Made by a program: the position numbers and the translations under genes. Under the pieces are notes generated by a model, which saw nothing but the letters and a program-made list of their open reading frames with translations, made no database searches and was not told where the DNA came from. Shown here one piece after another: positions 38,280-50,521 of a DNA stretch of 64,000 nt (positions are counted from its first letter, which is position 1; each line of letters starts with the position of its first letter). The DNA comes from Acanthacorydalis orientalis (taxonomy: Eukaryota > Arthropoda > Insecta > Megaloptera > Corydalidae), in NCBI GenBank assembly GCA_034766995.1, contig CM068317.1, positions 7,997,001 to 8,061,000 on the forward strand, in the 5' to 3' direction.

Positions 38280-38720
38280 ATTATAGAGAAAGCTATTTCG
38301 TATTTCAAAACGCACTTTACAGCCGCGAACGGATCACAGCCGGCTGTGTTCTACAGTCATTATTAATAATGGCATTCTGCCATTAATGTCCATCGTTCTT
38401 ACTCACACGGACGTATTCTTAAATCGCGTCATCTCAGTCGATGTACCATCACTAGAAACACCCCCGCGTGCGCGCCTACCGACCAACCACCCATAACCAC
38501 CCGTTCCATCGCCGTTCAAATGAAATAGCCACCCGCGATCAGGTTCAGATCGGCACGGAAATGTATATGTGCAAGGGTTGAAGGAGTGTAAAGGGATAAA
38601 TAAAATACGACGCACGTTCGGGTTTTTATTGTGTTGATCATACATACATACACACACGTATATATATATATATATACACACGTGTGAATGTGTAACCAGA
38701 TTCCCTTTTACGATAAGCGG
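38280..38720. promoter_or_regulatory. GC-richer island with paired CCACCC motifs
   Basis: It contains CCCCCGCGTGCGCGCC (38461-38476), then two near-identical sites AACCACCCA (38485-38493) and AACCACCCG (38495-38503) exactly 10 bp apart in the same orientation. A GCCACCCGCG follows near 38529. The nonamer differs by one base from the Ci/Gli consensus GACCACCCA. CACACGTGTG (38675-38684) lies at the far end beyond a short TA run. Gli/Ci or KLF/Sp use is inferred. Confidence 0.35.
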
Positions 38721-40139
38721 TATTAAAAAAATCTATCATTGTCTCCATATCTCCCATTTATTAAAAAAATTAGAACATGTTTTAAGGTTCTTGTTAACTG
38801 CTGAATTTGATTTTTTGGATAATAATTACAATTGGTATTATATTTAAAATCAAATTTTTATATTAATTAAAAAAAATGGTTTCTTAAATATGTGAGTACA
38901 GCAAAAAAGAATATTTTTTTATTAAAACAGAGTTAGCAAAATTGAATGTTTATTTTTCTTTATTGAAGAGATGCCTAACCCCTTGTGTTTTTTTTGTATT
39001 TTTTTAAAAAAATAATCTATACAAAATTACTATTTGAATTGGAAGGAAATATGAAAAGTCTTACACAATTTTTCTACAACGAAATAAACTTCATTTTTAT
39101 TTCTGAAGTGTTCTTTTATCGTAGGACCCGAATGTCTTCGGATAGGACAGAGTTGTATTTATTTTAACTTATATAAAAATTGCACGAATCTAACTCTTAA
39201 CTGACTGATAGTGTTTTCTGCAGTTCACAAGTCATACTCGTTATTCATGTATAAAATTAAAGTGTATTATTTTAAAAAGAATAGAAAAATTTCTGAAATT
39301 CAAAAATATCTTCTTATAGAATCAAAGTTTTACCTCAAATAGTTAATCCAGTATCTAATCGATTTGATAATTTAATAACATGATTGAATTTAATTTTGTA
39401 GCATGTATCTAATTTTATGTATAGAGTATCAATCGATTAATGATATGTTTTATTTCTGAAAATACTTTATTTTACTAAATTTTAAAAGAACATAAAAGAA
39501 TGCACCGACATGATTGTGTAAAAGTAAAAAAAAATGTGTAATAAAGAAACAATTAAATAAACTACAGTGTATACTTATTAAAATCTTATTTCTAATTAAT
39601 ATTTCAACTTTCCTGACTACACAGATAGATAGTTCTTAATGGTAAAAAGCATTTCTTTGTGTTTTGTTATTTCGGTTATATAATATTTTATATAAATTTT
39701 TATTGATAAATTACTTATAATTAGTTTATATCAATATTTTAAACAATGGATATTGAAATCTAAGTTAAAATTAAGTAGTACTTCTTAGTGAGATATTTCA
39801 AATGGATTTTCTAATAATATGAATTCTAAATTCAATTTTTAAAGAAAAATAAATTTTATAACTGATTTATAGGAATGATGAACATAATTTTATATTTTAA
39901 AATAGTGTGTAATGATTTAAAATATACTTTATAATTATTTAGTTTTATTTTTTACAACGATTATATAAAAAATACAGTAAAGATTTTTATTGTTTTATTG
40001 CATTTTTTGACAAATATTATTTCTATATAAATTAAAATTTAAATTGATTTAATACTTGAGTAATATTTCATTGTCTTCATTATAATTTCTATTGAGTGAT
40101 ATTTCATTGTGTTATCCATACATTTTTACTAAAGAAACT
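38721..40139. other. AT-rich intronic DNA
   Basis: I see no exon, array or element terminus in it. Confidence 0.6.
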
Positions 40140-40700
40140 CAAGACTACTACTGCAGTTCGACAAACTTAAAACTGAAAAAACCTTATATTACGTAGAGGC
40201 CAATATCTGATAACATTTAAATCATTATTTCCCTAGTGAACTGGTGACGTAAAGTCAATATTATGGGCGTTATCTATGACGATCCAACATGCTATTTTAA
40301 CAATGTCGCGTGATCAACTAACTAACAGTGTAACAATTCAGCGGGTTGAATGTTTAGTATGGGGCGCTTGCGACCGGGGGGTTTCGACTTTGGCGAGAAC
40401 TGTATCACTGTACATTTATATATACTCGCTGGCTGTTTCACTGCTTTTGCCGCCTTGGTGAAGGTGAGGCGATCGCCGCGACCGAGACGCAGCGGTTGCG
40501 ACGCGTGCTTTTGTGGGCGAAACACAAGTCGCCCAGACACGTACCAATATGTACACACATAATCGCACGTGTCTAAGGAACGACATTCTCGACGAATGTA
40601 GAATGACTTTATGCTTTATGCTTGAGTATATTTTTTCAACCCTCTTACGTGATTTTCGCACACAGATTTCTAAAGATAAATTCACAATAATCAATGAACT
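40140..40700. promoter_or_regulatory. CpG-rich island, candidate promoter or enhancer
   Basis: The core 40345-40540 is probably the most GC- and CpG-rich stretch of the window (GGGGCGCTTGCGACCGGGGG, CGATCGCCGCGACCGAGACG). A plus-strand splice-donor-like CTTGGTGAAG|GTGAGG lies at about 40455-40470. Frames on both strands are open for 60-100 codons here but have no recognised domain. It may be an internal or antisense promoter. That is inference from composition. Confidence 0.33.
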
Positions 40701-42479
40701 TAGTGTACATGAACATATAAAACTGAACATTTTTATTCATTATTTCTGTTACACCAACTCATAAACCTGATTGTATTTAAAATAAAACTAATGTTTCTTT
40801 AATATAATTTAATGAAAATAATCAATAATACTACTATTCTACATCGATTCACCTTAATTTGCATACAACAACCCATATGGGAATTGAAAATGCATCTGTT
40901 TAATACGATATTTTTCATTTTTTTTACAATTGATTAGTTGATATAAAAATCTTTTCAAAACATTATTACATCTTAAGAAAATTTATCTTACATCATCTCA
41001 TAAATAACGACATGTTATGTATTGTAAATTTGCAAAACAGTAGACTAAAAAAATCAAACAGATTTGAAATCATGATATAAATAACTTAAAATATGCTCTT
41101 CATATTGATATTTTTTCAATAATTGCAAATATTACAGCAACATCTAAATAATTACGCTCAGATTGTGAAACAGTTAGCTATTAGTTTTAATTTAAATTCG
41201 TGTAAATATATAATAAAAAAATATAAGAAATAATTAAAATATCTACCATTTAAATTAATTAGTTTATTTAAAGTAAATAAATTGTGTATAACCAGCAAAA
41301 TTATTTTGCTTTTTTCAAGCATTATTAAAAATGTTATCAATCATATTACACATTCAAGATCTGAAAATGTTTCAAAGAAAAATTATATAATTTTAATTTG
41401 TTTATTTCATTTTTTATGAATTTTTTTTGTTAAATAAATTATTTTAAAATTCTGTTGGAATCTAGTAATTCGAATTGAAACGAATTTAATTTTGCTAATT
41501 TAGAAGAAATATTTTAAGATTAAAATTAAATTAATAACATGACAATTTAGTGATTTAAATAAAAAATTTCATTTCTTATGAAATAATACAAAAATGCTAC
41601 AACGAAATGCTGAATTTTATTTGTCATCGTAGTGTTTGTTTGCTAAACACAAAACTTAAGATTTTTATTCTGTTAAATGTAAATTGTTTACATAATTAGG
41701 TTTCAACGTATTAAAGTAGATTATAATTTTATAATTTATAGATAATATAATGCTATAAAGTAAATATGATTCATTTTAGTTTCTTTATTGACATTTTTGA
41801 TTCTTGTTACTATTTATATTTTAATAAAACTAACCACAGTTTGTTAAAGAAACCGAAACAAGACATTGAGATAAACAATTTCTTGAATAAACAGTGGTTA
41901 ATATGTTTCTGTTTGAATAATTTGTAATGATTTAATATTAATATAACGTATTGTCTAATACATATGAGATCATATGCATATATTTAAATATTACTTATAA
42001 TTAATGAATCAGTGGCTTGGTAATTAAAACAGCATGATAAAATTTGTTCAAATAGAAACTACTGTCATCTACTGGATGATAACAGAAAAGTTATTCATTA
42101 TTTAAACCATTAGATAATAAAATACAGTTATCAGTTTGTTTTTGGCTATAGTTCATTAATTTCTTTAAAAATCAAGTACTTTTATTGTAGTAAAATTATA
42201 AAATAAAATCAATAAAAAATATATTTTTCGATGAATATTCCGATTCTCTAATCAGTTAATTATTTAAACAAACATATTAAAGACTATTTTGAATTTAATA
42301 AGATTTTTATTCTTTAATTCAAATCGTATAGCTTACACTTTTCTATTATAATTAATGTATTTAAATATTTTCAAGTATTTTTTTTAAATTTATATATAAA
42401 TTGTATTATATTATTATAATATTTCCAGTTATGAAAATAATAGTTCAGTTTTATAATTCAATCCCGTGACTATTAGAAC
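40701..42479. other. AT-rich intronic DNA
   Basis: This is AT-rich background apart from the small palindrome at 41831-41900. Confidence 0.55.
41831..41900. repeat. 70-bp snap-back palindrome
   Basis: TAACCACAGTTTGTTAAAGA at 41831 pairs with the reverse complement of the right end, TAACCACTGTTTATTCAAGA (from 41900 backwards), at about 16 of 20 positions. The ends are TA on both sides. It is a possible solo MITE or hairpin RNA. Confidence 0.5.
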
Positions 42480-43110
42480 ATTAATCGTCTGTTATCGTTT
42501 CAATAGTAGTTTGATAAAAGAAAATAAAACTATAAAAAAGCCATATGCATTTTTTATGATATACAAAACGATAAAATCGATTGACTGGAAAATATGCATA
42601 TGAATATATTAAATAAACGGCGTCGAGAAATCGTAAACTGCATTCTAAACCTGATACAATCGAAACGCGACACAAACAAACCCTGCTGCAAGCTAAAGTA
42701 CATATGAAATATTTTCTTATGTGTGTGTATATGTATATTATATATATACATATATATAATAAATTTTCAAATACACATAATTCCATTTTCTCTTATCATA
42801 CCGTGTTTAGTCTGATCACATCGTCTGATAGCAGGAATAACAACGATCAAAATTATGCATGCATACATTTTGCTTCCTGCGAGAATTGTTGAATTTGTTT
42901 TGTTTTAAGTTTGTCGTAAAATGCAGAAAATGGCTACGGGGGATTTCTGCCTCTCTTATCTATGTATATTTTGCGTGTTTTACACGATAGTGCGCATACC
43001 TTGTGCGTACAGTCGTTTCGATATTTATTTATTTTGTAGTCCGATGCAGGAGTACAGGGTTGTTCCTGCAAAGACGATTCCAAATTTAATTGTGTTCGAC
43101 TATCATTTTA
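42480..43110. promoter_or_regulatory. GC-richer island, candidate enhancer
   Basis: This is complex sequence on both sides of a TATG/TA run (42720-42759). A minus-strand frame (42481-42786) and a plus-strand frame (42921-43136) are open but without domain or splice support. Confidence 0.25.
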
Positions 43111-44648
43111 TCTGCTTTCAATATTTAAACACTTAGCATTATTTGAAACTACGAATTTTACAATTGATTTTTAATGCTGGAAAGTTGTACATAGATTATA
43201 AAATTATTTTAAAAAAAATTAATCGTTTATAAAGTTGGATGATATTTTGAAAGAATTTAAATATGCCAAGATTTAATAAATGAATAAATATATGAAGTTG
43301 AATTTCTTCAAATGACTATATTAAAAAAATATAACATTTTATTTATTTCGTGTCCAATTTATGCAAAATATTTTATTTTACTATACAATTTCACAAAAAA
43401 AAAATGTTATGTTGAACAATTGAGTCAGAGCTTCCAACAAATGCAGTCTTTTAGAAAGAAATCCGTACTCGGGAATATGGTACCTCCTAGTCCCGAAAAA
43501 ATACATATTCCAGAAAAAGAAAAAACTATAATATTTTTATATCTAAAATCTAATTTTTCAAGTTTGTTTATGACAATATTTAACATTCTTACCATCGTAC
43601 TAAAGTTTTTGTGTGTTTAGACTTGGCAATTATTTAAAAATGACAAAAGAATGAACGATTTAAAATAAAATTTAAGGGTACACAAGATATATTTCTTTGC
43701 TGTTTAAAAAAATAAAAAATCGAGGTAATTGTACTTATCCAATTCTAATAAAAAATAAATTTAATTTACATATTTAACAGATAATCGTTTTTGTATCGCT
43801 TTAAAAAAATGGTTACGTTTTATTTTTATCTATTGTTCAATTGTTCAACATTCTGTAAAAATCTTGAAGGTCGTGCATAAATTTACTTGTCTTATGATTA
43901 GTTCCAACTTTCATCATCTTTAAGTAGATTTTGAAATTTGAATTAAAAATTTTTTTAAAAATGCCGAAAAGTCTGTACCGTATGCAGTATTAAAAACTAT
44001 CATTATCAATAAACAACAAAAGGTAGATTTGTAATTGTTAGATTTTATTGTAACACTTTTTCTAAATGTAATATGAAGTTAAATGAAATATTCTAATAAC
44101 ATTTTTATCTGATCTTATTTCTGAATACAAATTGTAAAAATCGGAAATATTTACAATAGTGATTTATTAAAAAAGTATTCAAAAGAATAACAATGAGGTT
44201 CTATTTTCTATTTTGATTGATTAGATTTTACTTAACATTGAAAATAATTGAAATACCACGAAATTCCTTACAACAAAAATAAAGTATAAAAACAAGAAAA
44301 ACTCAAATAAACTTTATTACAAAATCCTTGAAAATGTATAAGATTTACAAAGTACCAAATATTCATACTTAATACCAGCATTTTCTTTTCTTGCAAACAG
44401 AAAAAAATATGCAATAAAATTAAAAAACTAAACACATTGGCACAAGTACCCGTCTGTTTCAACTGATTTTTGTAATTGAAACATTAATGGAAATTTTGAA
44501 ATGTAATTAATTTTATAAATAATCTTTAAAATAAGAACATTAAGTAACGTTTATATTAAATTCGTACAGTTTATTAAATTTATAATTTATCGTGGTCATA
44601 CTTATCAGTAAAAAACATTTGTTTATGTATCTATAAATTAAACTATAC

Positions 44649-44726
<78 letters not shown>

Positions 44727-44809
44727 ATATGTACAAAACATAAATTATCAGATAAACTGACAAAAAATTAATTCGAGCGATTCTACAACAATGATGCGTA
44801 AAAGTATGG
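43111..44809. other. AT-rich intronic DNA with one unusual ORF segment
   Basis: This is mostly AT-rich background. In the plus-strand frame 43312-43620, codons around 43411-43520 read as Gln/Ser/Pro/Lys-rich (NMVPPSPEKIHIPEKEK), unlike the Phe/Ile-rich flanks. It could be a decayed coding or transposon fragment. I do not recognise it and do not call a gene. Confidence 0.4.
44653..44724. repeat. (TA)n microsatellite
   Basis: About 36 uninterrupted TA units, among the longest pure arrays in the window. Confidence 0.96.
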
Positions 44810-45090
44810 AATTTTAATTAAGGAATGACGCAAATACAACATTAGTGTTTCGAATATTTGTGAGTCTCTCAAATGAAAAGAGTGAATTTTTATATTTTAT
44901 GTTATATATTGTCTATTGTCGTTTTTTTAATATCAGGTCATTGGTTCTATTATCAACTTTACCGTAGTGAACGAACAATTTTATCAACTTTTTTACTGTT
45001 TCCGCTAATAAAACACAATAATAGCTAATGCGAATTTCAAATCGACGGTCATGCATGTGTGGACAGATACAGAGTCAGATTTAGTGAAAA
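44810..45090. promoter_or_regulatory. Small GC-richer island
   Basis: This is complex sequence between two long TA arrays (for example GACGGTCATGCATGTGTGG). No coding frame is seen. Confidence 0.22.
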
Positions 45091-45112
45091 TGTAATTTTG
45101 TTCATTGTTTAT

Positions 45113-45133
45113 AATATATATATATATATAAAT

Positions 45134-45179
<46 letters not shown>
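45113..45179. repeat. (TA)n microsatellite with AAATA interruptions
   Basis: Three TA runs separated by single-base AA steps. Confidence 0.95.
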
Positions 45180-45182
<3 letters not shown>

Positions 45183-45540
45183 GGAAAAAATATTCTTAAT
45201 ATAGATTTAGAAACTAATTAAAACTTTCATGAAAGTTCATTTAGAATTTTAAATTATAATAAGAAATGACTATTACATTTTCAATATGAAAATATCTTTT
45301 AAACTGTTCCATAGTGTCTTATACATCATTATTATTCAATTTTTCTTTGATTACAAAACTTCCAAATTACAATTTTAATTACATAAAATATTTATTTACA
45401 TTTCTACTAATTTCTTCTTCGAAAAAAATACTAATTATTTTGTCCATTAATTCATAACTGTTAGTCAATGATAATTGTGTTGTAAATGAGTAAACAAAAT
45501 ATATTTCATAAAAAAATTAACAGAAAATTATATTATAGAT

Positions 45541-45871
45541 CAGTGTGCTACTTCTTCAATAATAAGAGCTACATATAATACTTTTCATATATTTTTGAAT
45601 GTTTAAGAGCCAGAAAAATAATATTTTAAGATTGTATTTATAGATAATTAGAAATACAACTATATAGTAGTCCTACTCACCAAACCAGAATATAATCTCT
45701 AATTGTTGAAACTTTTTTTGAGTCTTCATTTTTTCAGTTAATAGATTAAAATCTGGTTATAGATTACTTCTACAGATGTTTAATATAAGTTAAAAAAAAT
45801 GAAAATGAACCCCAATATTGTCTTAGAACCCGCACAGAGTAAATTTGGGAGCCGCAGTTTGCCCACCGTTG
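45541..45871 (+). mobile_element. 331-bp hAT-type MITE, copy 1
   Basis: The element starts CAGTGTGCTACTTCTTC and ends, read on the minus strand, CAACGGTGGGCAAACTGCGG. These resemble hAT termini of the CAGGG-TGGGCAA type. It is flanked by a perfect 8-bp target duplication TTATAGAT (45533-45540 and 45872-45879), the hallmark length of hAT insertions. It aligns over its full length with the reverse complement of 50182-50513. It has no transposase and depends on an autonomous relative elsewhere. Confidence 0.9.
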
Positions 45872-45879
45872 TTATAGAT

Positions 45880-46249
45880 TATATAAATATATTGTTTTAA
45901 AGTATATATAATTTTCAACACAATTAACAATTAATTTTCTCGTTTTTTATTAATTTAATTGTTAAAAATTATATTATACTAAAAACTATCAGAATCTTTT
46001 CTTTTTTGAATATTTTTTTTACTTAAAACAGAATATTTTTTTATGAAAAGTATTATAAGAAAATATATAAAGATATAAATGCCATTATGAATACAATTAT
46101 TTAGTTTTTTTTAAAAAGAAAACATGCAATCATAAAAAAAATATTTTAAGTAATCTTACAATGAAACACCTTAAATATATTTACTTTTTTGTTGAATTAT
46201 TAATGTAATGATAAAATTAAGTTTACTAAACTATATTGTGACTTTCATT

Positions 46250-46318
<69 letters not shown>

Positions 46319-46959
46319 TAGAGGTAGTTTGATTACTCGATAATTTGATCAATCCAATACTAGCACTTTTCCCTGTCTTAAGCTTGATTACTGTCCTTAA
46401 TAGTTTGAAATTATATCGAGAATTTATTTTATTCCACAAATTGCGTCATAAATCTTAATAAAAATATACCATATAATTATTATACATATATAAATGTATA
46501 TTACTCGTATACTTTTCAAAAATAAAATAGGAACAAAAAGTACCTGCTGTTAATTTTTCTTTGTTTGTACATATGTATTCATTTTTAAAATTAATCACTT
46601 TTTTATATAAAACTAGACATGTAATGTACCTCTTTAGTTTGAAACTTTATTTAGTTTGACATTAACGGTACAATTAATAGATCCAAACTATTGCGTCCTA
46701 TCTATATTTATCATTTTTGAATAAATAAATTTATTTTATAAATATATATTATTTAATTTCTAATTATATACTTCATGCTTAGATAAATATAACTTGATTT
46801 GTATTAACTTTGTGGCGTGCAACTAATTAAAAACACAACTATTTTCATTGGTAGATAACAAAATTACATAAATTAGTAGTTAATACAGAGAAGAAAATCA
46901 ATCAATTTCGTAGAAGTCCTGTATCTCTTATTACTGCAACATTTCAATTGTCATTTGTG
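45880..46959. other. AT-rich intronic DNA
   Basis: Nothing is seen beyond one CT/TA array. Confidence 0.6.
46249..46313. repeat. (CT)n(TA)n compound microsatellite
   Basis: Seven CT units are followed by about 25 TA units. Confidence 0.95.
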
Positions 46960-47330
46960 TGATAAAAAGAGCATCTGATGCACTTTTACAACAGAGACGG
47001 CGCAATCGTTTCTAGAAAGCAAACATGATGCAAAATATGCACTGCATAACGGCTAGTTACTGTATACTTATACTTAACTAATAGAATAGACAACACAGTA
47101 ACTGATAAGAAACTGGCGTTGTGATATCAGCGCCGACTGGCGACTACGCCACGAACGAACTTCCGGTTCCGGTCGACAGTCTAGTGTATCGTCGCATTGT
47201 ACAGTGGCGGCACATCGAACGTAAACGGTCAACTAAATATTAAAACTTTTGTTAGGAGGATAAAATCCGTTATTAAATTGAATGTACCATACATGTATTT
47301 GCTTAGATTTTTTTTAGTCTCTTTTCGACG
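46960..47330. promoter_or_regulatory. GC-richer island, candidate enhancer
   Basis: It contains GATATCAGCGCCGACTGGCG and TTCCGGTTCCGGTCGAC near 47127-47177, with several CG dinucleotides. No frame is open through it. The regulatory role is inferred. Confidence 0.3.
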
Positions 47331-47346
47331 TGTTACATGTAGGTAA

Positions 47347-47375
47347 ATATATATATATATGTATGCATAATATAC

Positions 47376-47425
<50 letters not shown>

Positions 47426-47426
47426 G
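47347..47426. repeat. (TA)n microsatellite, interrupted
   Basis: TA runs with a GTATGCATAATATACATT spacer and terminal TATG variants. Confidence 0.94.
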
Positions 47427-48057
47427 TTCACTTCTGTTTGCATATATACACGTCGTAAGGTAACAAAAAATAGTAATCGATTATTAACTATTCAGAGTTT
47501 ATGATTAGTTTGTTTTAAGCGTATAGATTGTGACCTTATTCTGAAATCAAGATTAACTTTATGGTATCATTAAAAAGTTATAGATTGGTGTTATTTTTTT
47601 ACGGAATAGTGATAAATTGCTCACGATAGAAATACGCTGTTATAAATTGATATAGACGTTAATGCTAGCCAAACGTTGTGGACATTTATAATAACTGAGA
47701 TATTAAATTCATAGGAGTAAAAAACAACAAACTGAATATTTATTTACATAAATTTTATATATTAATGTTTAATAGATTCGAGCTCATTAAGATGTTAAGC
47801 CCTTTTGCGTGATCTTTGAGTTCGTATTTATGGTTGGAATTAAATTTGATTTGATGACATTTGAAATATTTAGTAGAATATTACTACAAATATATTTTCG
47901 GTTAATAAATCGATTAAATAGAAAATGAAATGTATCAAAATATGACACATCGACATAATAGTTGGGAAACATTTAAAAATTATTTTCTACTTTTTTAAAA
48001 ATACTAAATTATTTATAGATGTCTCTATATATATTTTTTTATATCTGAGTTGATTCT

Positions 48058-48129
48058 TATATATATATATATATGTATGTGTGTGTATATATATATGTAT
48101 ATATACATGTGTGTATATATATGTGTATG

Positions 48130-48172
<43 letters not shown>

Positions 48173-48177
48173 GTATA

Positions 48178-48232
<55 letters not shown>

Positions 48233-48237
48233 GTATA

Positions 48238-48320
<83 letters not shown>

Positions 48321-48321
48321 T
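48058..48321. repeat. 264-bp TA/TATG array with 60-bp higher-order unit
   Basis: This is the longest simple array in the window. After a TATG/TGTG-rich start it settles into TA runs punctuated by the 20-mer ATGTATATATATGTATATCT. That 20-mer is identical at 48161-48180 and 48221-48240, giving a 60-bp period. A shortened version follows near 48273. All six reading frames are open as Ile-Tyr repeats, which is an artefact. Confidence 0.96.
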
Positions 48322-48865
48322 TCTTAAATGTTGAATGTATCGATGAATATTTTTAAAGATAATTGTCTTCAAATATTCATTCATAAAAGTAAATACAACT
48401 ATCAGAATATGGAAGAAACATGAAAATCAAGTTACACACATATTAGCACTAAAGTAATGACTAAAATTTGTAAATATGGAAAAATATTTTTACTACTATT
48501 TCATTGATAACTTTTATTTGCAATAATGTCTATAATTTTTTTTTAAAATTACCTAAAGTAATTTGTTATTTACTCCTGGACTGATGCTTTCCAATTAAGC
48601 TTTTAATCTTTTTGTGTTTGTTATTTAATATTAATTTACTATGAAATTAAAGTAAAGATATGAGTCTGAGATATTTTATATTTCTTCTTCATTATCTCGA
48701 TATTTTTTTAGTTTTATGAACTATATTTTTTAACAATATTATATTTAAAACTACCTACGTTATATACAATATAGATGGAAATGAAATTGAAGTAAAACTA
48801 TATTAATATTTATTCAACGTTTTTATTTTTTATAAATAAATGCGGGTGAACGAATGTGACTGAAG

Positions 48866-48867
<2 letters not shown>

Positions 48868-48914
<47 letters not shown>
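48868..48914. repeat. (TA)n microsatellite
   Basis: About 23 TA units. Confidence 0.95.
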
Positions 48915-48915
<1 letters not shown>

Positions 48916-49070
48916 CTTTCAAGTCTAGAGCTAGAGGAGCTTTTCTAGTCTAAATATACTTTAAAACGTTGAATTGATCAGAAATCTCATTAATGTATAT
49001 CTAAGTTTTCATCAACTATTTTAGATATTTAAAACTGTTTGGATATGTTTTTAAAACTGTCTTATTAAAA

Positions 49071-49072
<2 letters not shown>

Positions 49073-49142
<70 letters not shown>
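49073..49142. repeat. (TA)n microsatellite
   Basis: About 34 uninterrupted TA units. Confidence 0.96.
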
Positions 49143-49145
<3 letters not shown>

Positions 49146-49179
49146 AAAATATATATGTATATGAATGATATACGCAAAT

Positions 49180-50050
49180 ATAATGGATAATAGACTGCGA
49201 AATTTTGTACACAAACGCTTTTATTTTTATTAATTTATTTGCAATACGTTCATATACCGAACCATACATAAATATCTGTATTTCAGTCGAGTGACACAAG
49301 TATTTGACAGTGTTTGTGCGACAGGTGCCCCGAATCGTAATTTACATCGCTCTCTTTATTTATACACCCTTTTCAAGTAAACACACTTCCGAAATGTACG
49401 ATAACAATCAACATTTATACAACACGTATGTCTTCCTTTTATGCGAGATTAATAATCAAATGGAAATTTTTAATAACCTCGATATATACACACAGCACCG
49501 AAAAAAATATGTATGTGTGTACGGAGCAGCAGCACTCCCATCGACCAATCCATACCATAATACTCTGGCATATCCATCCAATCCATTGGAAATAAACATC
49601 CGAAAGTGATACGAGAAAAGCCACGATACGTATCTCACAAATTAACGGAATTATCTTTTGACGAGTGACATCTACGACGCATATAGCCTCATGTCGGGTG
49701 TCGGGTTCATTGGCACCCCTGACGTCTATCGCCCGTCACTCATACATATTGATTAGCAATGTTAGTTAACTATGGAATATATATATTATAGAGAGAGAAC
49801 TGGCTGGCTCATTCATTAGCTTGCTTACATTTTTCGACGTCCGCTACGATAATATTTATCAATTTCTTTATCGCCATTCTTTCCTCCCTTATCTATCGCT
49901 GAATTGCGTGTGGATCGAATTTCGTTTATTTCGTTCAGCTGTCGTACGGATGCCCGATAGATTTACATATTCTATTACAGAACATTTCTAATCGGTGAAC
50001 ACGATGATTACACTGCATGTTAAACGAATGCAGTTTATTTAATAACATTA
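49180..50050. promoter_or_regulatory. Large GC-richer island, candidate enhancer cluster
   Basis: This is about 870 bp of complex sequence. It includes GGGTGTCGGGTTCATTGGCA near 49696, a CAGCTG E-box at 49936-49941 and C-rich plus-strand words at 49530-49590. Frames at 49304-49609 (plus) and 49439-49638 (minus) overlap and have no domain. Confidence 0.32.
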
Positions 50051-50181
50051 AAAACATGGTACTAGAAATATAATTTATTCGTCCAAGGGATATTTATCTT
50101 TAGAAATCCATGAAAATTAATGCAATATTTCTAAAAAATAATTTATTTTTTTAAAATATACTTTTTTTACACAAAACATAC

Positions 50182-50513
50182 CAACGGTAGGCAAATTTCT
50201 GCTCCCAAAGAGCTACTCTGTGTGGCTTCCGAGACAATTATGTGTTTCATTGCCATTTTTCCTAAACTTTTATATTAATAATCCTATAGTAAGATTTTGA
50301 ACTATTAACTGCAAAAATGAACACTCTATCAAAGTTTCTACAAGTAGCGATTAAACATATTCTGCTTTGGTGAGTAGGACTACTATAGAGTTGTATTTCT
50401 TATTACAAATAAATACAACTTTAAAATAATATTTTCTGTGGGTTTTAAACATTCAACATTGTATGAAAAGTATTATATGTGGCTCTTATTATCGAAGAAG
50501 TTGCCCATCCCTG
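50182..50513 (-). mobile_element. 332-bp hAT-type MITE, copy 2 (inverted)
   Basis: Read on the minus strand, it starts CAGGGATGGGCAACTTCTTC at 50513 and ends at 50182. The opposite terminus is CAACGGTAGGCAAATTTCTG. Flanks AAACATAC (50174-50181) and AAATATAC (50514-50521) are an 8-bp target duplication with one mismatch. It has the same family and almost the same length as 45541-45871, in opposite orientation. It has no coding capacity. Confidence 0.9.
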
Positions 50514-50521
50514 AAATATAC

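Larger units (their letters stand above)
47430..49180. other. AT-rich intronic DNA with very long TA arrays
   Basis: No exon is seen. It is dominated by three TA-type arrays listed separately. Confidence 0.6.

Noticed and set aside
48025..48384. Six overlapping ORFs of 84-119 codons of Ile-Tyr repeats
   Set aside because: They are translations of the TA/TATG array in all frames. The same applies to ORFs over every other TA array, for example 6657-6848, 21289-21486, 53295-53477 and 60977-61199.
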